A stretch of 13,949 nt of DNA from Microcaldota archaeon. Lineage in GTDB: Archaea; Micrarchaeota; Micrarchaeia; Anstonellales; Bilamarchaeaceae. The notes under the pieces were generated by a model. The model was not told where the DNA came from and searched no databases. It saw nothing but the letters and a program-made list of their open reading frames with translations. A program made the position numbers and the translations under genes. Positions 11,523-13,949 of this stretch are shown piece by piece. Numbering within the stretch: the stretch's first letter is position 1; every line of letters starts with the position of its first letter. The stretch lies in the NCBI GenBank assembly GCA_013425425.1, contig JACCLJ010000041.1, positions 1 to 13,949 on the forward strand. The letters run 5' to 3'.

Positions 11523-13214
11523 ATGAACAACTTTGAGGAAATCATAAGGAAGCACGTCCTGAAGAATGCATTCGATTACGGAAAGGCAAATGCAGGCGCA
11601 GTGGCAGGCAAGGTAATCGCCGAGCATCCTGATGCGAAAAATGACATGAAGGCGACGATGGCGCTGATAAACAAGATAATCGCAGAGGTTTCGACCTTTT
11701 CCAAAAATGAGATTGAAGAGCGCATGAAGCGCTATGCCTACGCAGAGAAGAAAGAGGAGAAAAAGGAGCTGGAGCTGCCGAATGCGGTCATGGGGAAGGT
11801 CGTCACGAGATTTCCGCCCGAACCCTCGGGCTATCCGCACATCGGCCATGCGAAGGCGGCGTGGCTGGATTATGAAAGCGCAAGAGTTTACGAGGGAAAG
11901 ATGATTCTGCGTTTCGATGACACGAATCCCGAGAAGGAAAAGCAGGAATACGTTGAAGCGATAAAGAACGGCCTTAGTTGGCTCGGGATAAAATGGGACA
12001 AGGAAAGCTATACGTCCGACAGCATGCCTGAGATTTACGATTATCTGGAACGATTGATTCATGCCGGGAAGGCATACGTGTGCACCTGCCCCAAGGAGGA
12101 AATGAGCAGGAGAAGGGCAAGCGGGGAGGAATGCGGCTGCAGGACGCTTTCCAAAAAGGAAGCGCTTGAAAGATGGAAGGGCATGCTTGATGGAAAATAC
12201 CAGCCCGGCGATGTGGCGGTCAGGTATGCCGGAGATTTGAAATCGCAGAATACCGTGATGAGGGATCCGAGCCTCGCACGGATAATGCTTGCGGAGCATT
12301 TCAGGCAGGGGAAGAAATACCGCGTCTGGCCTTCCTATGATTTCGCGGTTGCGATAATAGACCATCTGGAGGGCAAAACCCATCCGATGCGCTCGAAAGA
12401 ATACGAGCTCAGGGACGAATTGTATTATTCTATATTCAGCGACCTTGGCTTCGAAAAGCCGCATCTCGTTGAGTTTTCACGCCTTGCGATAAAGAACGCG
12501 CCCATAAGCAAGAGATTGCTGAAGCCGCTTGTTGACGAGGGAAAAGTAAGCGGATGGGACGACCCGAGGCTGCCGACGCTTGCCGGGCTTGCGAGGCGCG
12601 GCATTCTGCCTGAAGCGATAAGGAATTTCGTTCTTTCGCTCGGGCTTTCAAAATCGGAAAGCGAGCCGGGCTGGGAGCTTCTGCTTGCAGAAAACCGGAA
12701 AATGCTCGACCCGGTCGCAAAGCATTATTTCTTCGTAAGGGGGCCCGTGGTTTTGAACGTGAAAGGGCTGGAACAGAAGGCGAAAATCCCGCTCCATCCG
12801 AAAAAAGGGATGGGCTTCAGGGAATTCGATGTTTCTGGGAAGGTTTACATAAGCTGGGATGACGCCGAGGCCCTGAGGGAAGGCGAGGTTTTCAGGCTGA
12901 AGGATTTGTGCAACGTCAAGCTAACGAAGAAAAAGGCAAAGGCGCTTGAAGGGGAGCTTGCGGAAGACAGCATGGTGCCGAAGAAAATACAATGGGTTGC
13001 GGATAAGCACAAAATCGCATGCGAGTTGTTAATCCCGCACGATTTGCTTGATGAAAACGGCAATTACAACCCGAACAGCCTGGAGATCGCGAAAGGCTAT
13101 TGCGAAAAAGGCTGCACGGAGCTTAAGAAAGGCGAAACAATCCAGTTCGAGCGGTTGGGCTTCTGCCGGCTTGACAAAAAAGGCAAGAAACTACAGTTTG
13201 TTTTCAGCTGCTAG
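11523..13214 (+). CDS. gltX: Glutamyl-tRNA synthetase (archaeal type)
   Basis: A class I aminoacyl-tRNA synthetase that charges glutamate; archaeal forms are typically non-discriminating and also load tRNA-Gln for later amidation. From the ATG at 11523 it is 563 residues, normal for the archaeal/eukaryotic GlxRS type. An N-terminal helical extension (1-85) precedes RFPPEPSGYPHIGHAKAAW with a perfect HIGH at 106-109. LRFDDTNPEKEKQEY follows at 129-143. CTC (187-189) and CGC (204-206) form a probable zinc site. APISKR (326-331) is the KMSKS-loop equivalent. The C-terminal part is the beta-barrel anticodon-binding region. AGGTG at 11513-11517, overlapping the upstream stop codon, is five bases before the ATG. 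The open frame extends upstream to 11358, but that part lies inside the VIT-like gene and is not family sequence. Confidence 0.97.
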   Translation: MNNFEEIIRKHVLKNAFDYGKANAGAVAGKVIAEHPDAKNDMKATMALINKIIAEVSTFSKNEIEERMKRYAYAEKKEEKKELELPNAVMGKVVTRFPPEPSGYPHIGHAKAAWLDYESARVYEGKMILRFDDTNPEKEKQEYVEAIKNGLSWLGIKWDKESYTSDSMPEIYDYLERLIHAGKAYVCTCPKEEMSRRRASGEECGCRTLSKKEALERWKGMLDGKYQPGDVAVRYAGDLKSQNTVMRDPSLARIMLAEHFRQGKKYRVWPSYDFAVAIIDHLEGKTHPMRSKEYELRDELYYSIFSDLGFEKPHLVEFSRLAIKNAPISKRLLKPLVDEGKVSGWDDPRLPTLAGLARRGILPEAIRNFVLSLGLSKSESEPGWELLLAENRKMLDPVAKHYFFVRGPVVLNVKGLEQKAKIPLHPKKGMGFREFDVSGKVYISWDDAEALREGEVFRLKDLCNVKLTKKKAKALEGELAEDSMVPKKIQWVADKHKIACELLIPHDLLDENGNYNPNSLEIAKGYCEKGCTELKKGETIQFERLGFCRLDKKGKKLQFVFSC

Positions 13215-13227
13215 GCGCTCAAAAACC

Positions 13228-13235
13228 TTTTTAAT
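13228..13235 (+). promoter_or_regulatory. TATA-like box of smc, also a T-run after gltX
   Basis: TTTTTAAT is centred 28.5 bases before the smc ATG at 13260, predicting a leaderless or near-leaderless transcript. The T5 part lies 14 bases after the gltX stop and could also terminate gltX, so one A/T block may close one gene and open the next. Confidence 0.5.
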
Positions 13236-13259
13236 CCTAATTCGAGAATAGGAAAACGT

Positions 13260-13949
13260 ATGCTTCACATCTCCCATCTGATACTCAGGAATTTCAAATC
13301 ATTCAAGGCGCTGAACATAAGCATACCGCCGTCCTTCGTCTGCTTTGCAGGGCCGAACGGCGCGGGCAAGAGCAATGTCCTGGATGCCATACGGTTCGTC
13401 CTTGGCGAGACGTCGCTGAAATCGCTCAGGGCAAGGAAGGTGAGGGACCTTATCCACATGGGCGCCAAGTCCGCCGAGGTGACGGTTGCATTTGACGGCG
13501 AAAGCAAATACGACATCAAAAGGGCGATAAGGGAGGACGGCAAGGTAATCTACAGGCTTAACGGGAAGAGGGTGACGCGCAGCGCCACCCAGGAAGCATT
13601 GAGAAAATACAACCTTGACGATTCCGGAAGGAACATCATAGCGCAGGGAGAGGTCCAGAGAATAGTCAACATGAGCGGCAAGGAGAGAAGGACGATAATA
13701 GACGCCGTGGCGGGCATCTCGGATTTCGAGGAAAAGAAAAAGGAAGCCTTGAGGGACCTCGATGTCGTGGAGACTAGAGTAAAGGAAGCGAGCATAGTGC
13801 TCGGCGAGAGAAAGGTATTCCTAGAAGATCTCGGCAGGGAAAGGGAGGTCGCGCTCAAATACTCGGAAAAAAAGAGCCTGCTAAACACTTCGAAGGGCAC
13901 GCTGCTGAAAATGGAGATGGAACGGCTGGATAAGGAGTGCGGGCAGTTC
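13260..13949 (+). CDS. smc: SMC chromosome-segregation ATPase, N-terminal part (cut by window edge)
   Basis: SMC proteins form the ATP-driven rod-shaped core of condensin-like complexes that fold and separate chromosomes. 230 residues are visible, all N-terminal. MLHISHLILRNFKSFK opens the head domain, GPNGAGKS at 31-38 is the Walker A motif (the third variable position is Ala where Ser is commoner), and LDAIRFVLGETSLKSLRA follows. The Q-loop is QGEVQRIV with Gln129, followed by KERRTIIDAVAGISDFEEKKKEA. From about residue 155 the sequence becomes heptad-like and charged, the start of the coiled-coil arm. The hinge, second arm and the C-terminal head (signature and Walker B) lie beyond the edge; full proteins are about 1,150-1,200 residues. 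No Shine-Dalgarno motif is visible, in keeping with a leaderless start. Rad50 is less likely because of the motif after Walker A. Confidence 0.95.
   Translation, partial: MLHISHLILRNFKSFKALNISIPPSFVCFAGPNGAGKSNVLDAIRFVLGETSLKSLRARKVRDLIHMGAKSAEVTVAFDGESKYDIKRAIREDGKVIYRLNGKRVTRSATQEALRKYNLDDSGRNIIAQGEVQRIVNMSGKERRTIIDAVAGISDFEEKKKEALRDLDVVETRVKEASIVLGERKVFLEDLGREREVALKYSEKKSLLNTSKGTLLKMEMERLDKECGQF

Noticed and set aside
11511..12464. 317-residue minus-strand open frame
   Set aside because: It is antisense to gltX, which has HIGH, the zinc cysteines and the SKR loop in the plus frame.
1..13949. tRNA, rRNA, CRISPR arrays, transposases, integrase sites or phage genes
   Set aside because: No cloverleaf, rRNA core, regularly spaced repeats, transposase motifs or flanking direct repeats were seen by eye. 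Gene content looks like stable core chromosome.

Overview
The window reads as a densely packed stretch of archaeal chromosome. The markers are archaeal or eukaryotic-type ribosomal proteins S15 and S3Ae, the archaeal NAC protein, an archaeal-type glutamyl-tRNA synthetase with an N-terminal extension, an RtcA cyclase, a UbiX/UbiD pair and the start of an SMC protein. Promoters are TATA-like boxes, and many first genes appear leaderless. The lineage cannot be fixed from this sequence alone. Several lineage-specific small and membrane proteins would fit a little-studied archaeon, possibly of the DPANN type, but that is inference.

Layout, left to right. (1) A 5'-deoxyadenosine/MTA/SAH deaminase (dadD family, minus strand) is cut off by the left edge. 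(2) A gene-poor stretch of about 320 bases (1037-1354) holds a promoter and a strong GNRA-capped hairpin that may be an unannotated structured RNA. (3) A 10-cysteine DUF2769-like mini-protein converges on an Fe/Mn superoxide dismutase. (4) The dismutase diverges from rtcA, and one palindromic TATA box appears to serve both. (5) A minus-strand translation block reads rdgB - rps15 - rps3ae - nac - membrane-anchored exported protein. (6) Two tandem paralogous polytopic membrane proteins, a small soluble protein and a convergent pair of small proteins follow; one of that pair is a 59-residue ORF. (7) A CDA-fold nucleobase/nucleoside deaminase diverges from ubiX, again over one palindromic TATA box. 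(8) ubiX - ubiD - VIT1-like membrane protein - gltX forms a tight operon with two ATGA overlaps. (9) A leaderless smc runs off the right edge.

How the genes work together. UbiX makes prenylated FMN, which UbiD needs. In many archaea this pair supplies the decarboxylation of anhydromevalonate phosphate in lipid-precursor synthesis, so that is the favoured reading here. The central block concerns translation (two ribosomal proteins, a nascent-chain factor) plus nucleotide-pool cleaning (RdgB). The deaminases at 1-1036 and 8629-9105 are salvage enzymes. Two functionally blank items stand out: the paired membrane proteins at 5950-7810 and the structured segment at 1163-1290.

Transcription signals are unusually regular. 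For rtcA, ubiX, the first membrane protein and the exported protein, the centre of the TATA-like box lies 26.5 bases from the A of the start codon. This predicts leaderless mRNAs, and clear Shine-Dalgarno motifs are confined mostly to internal operon genes.
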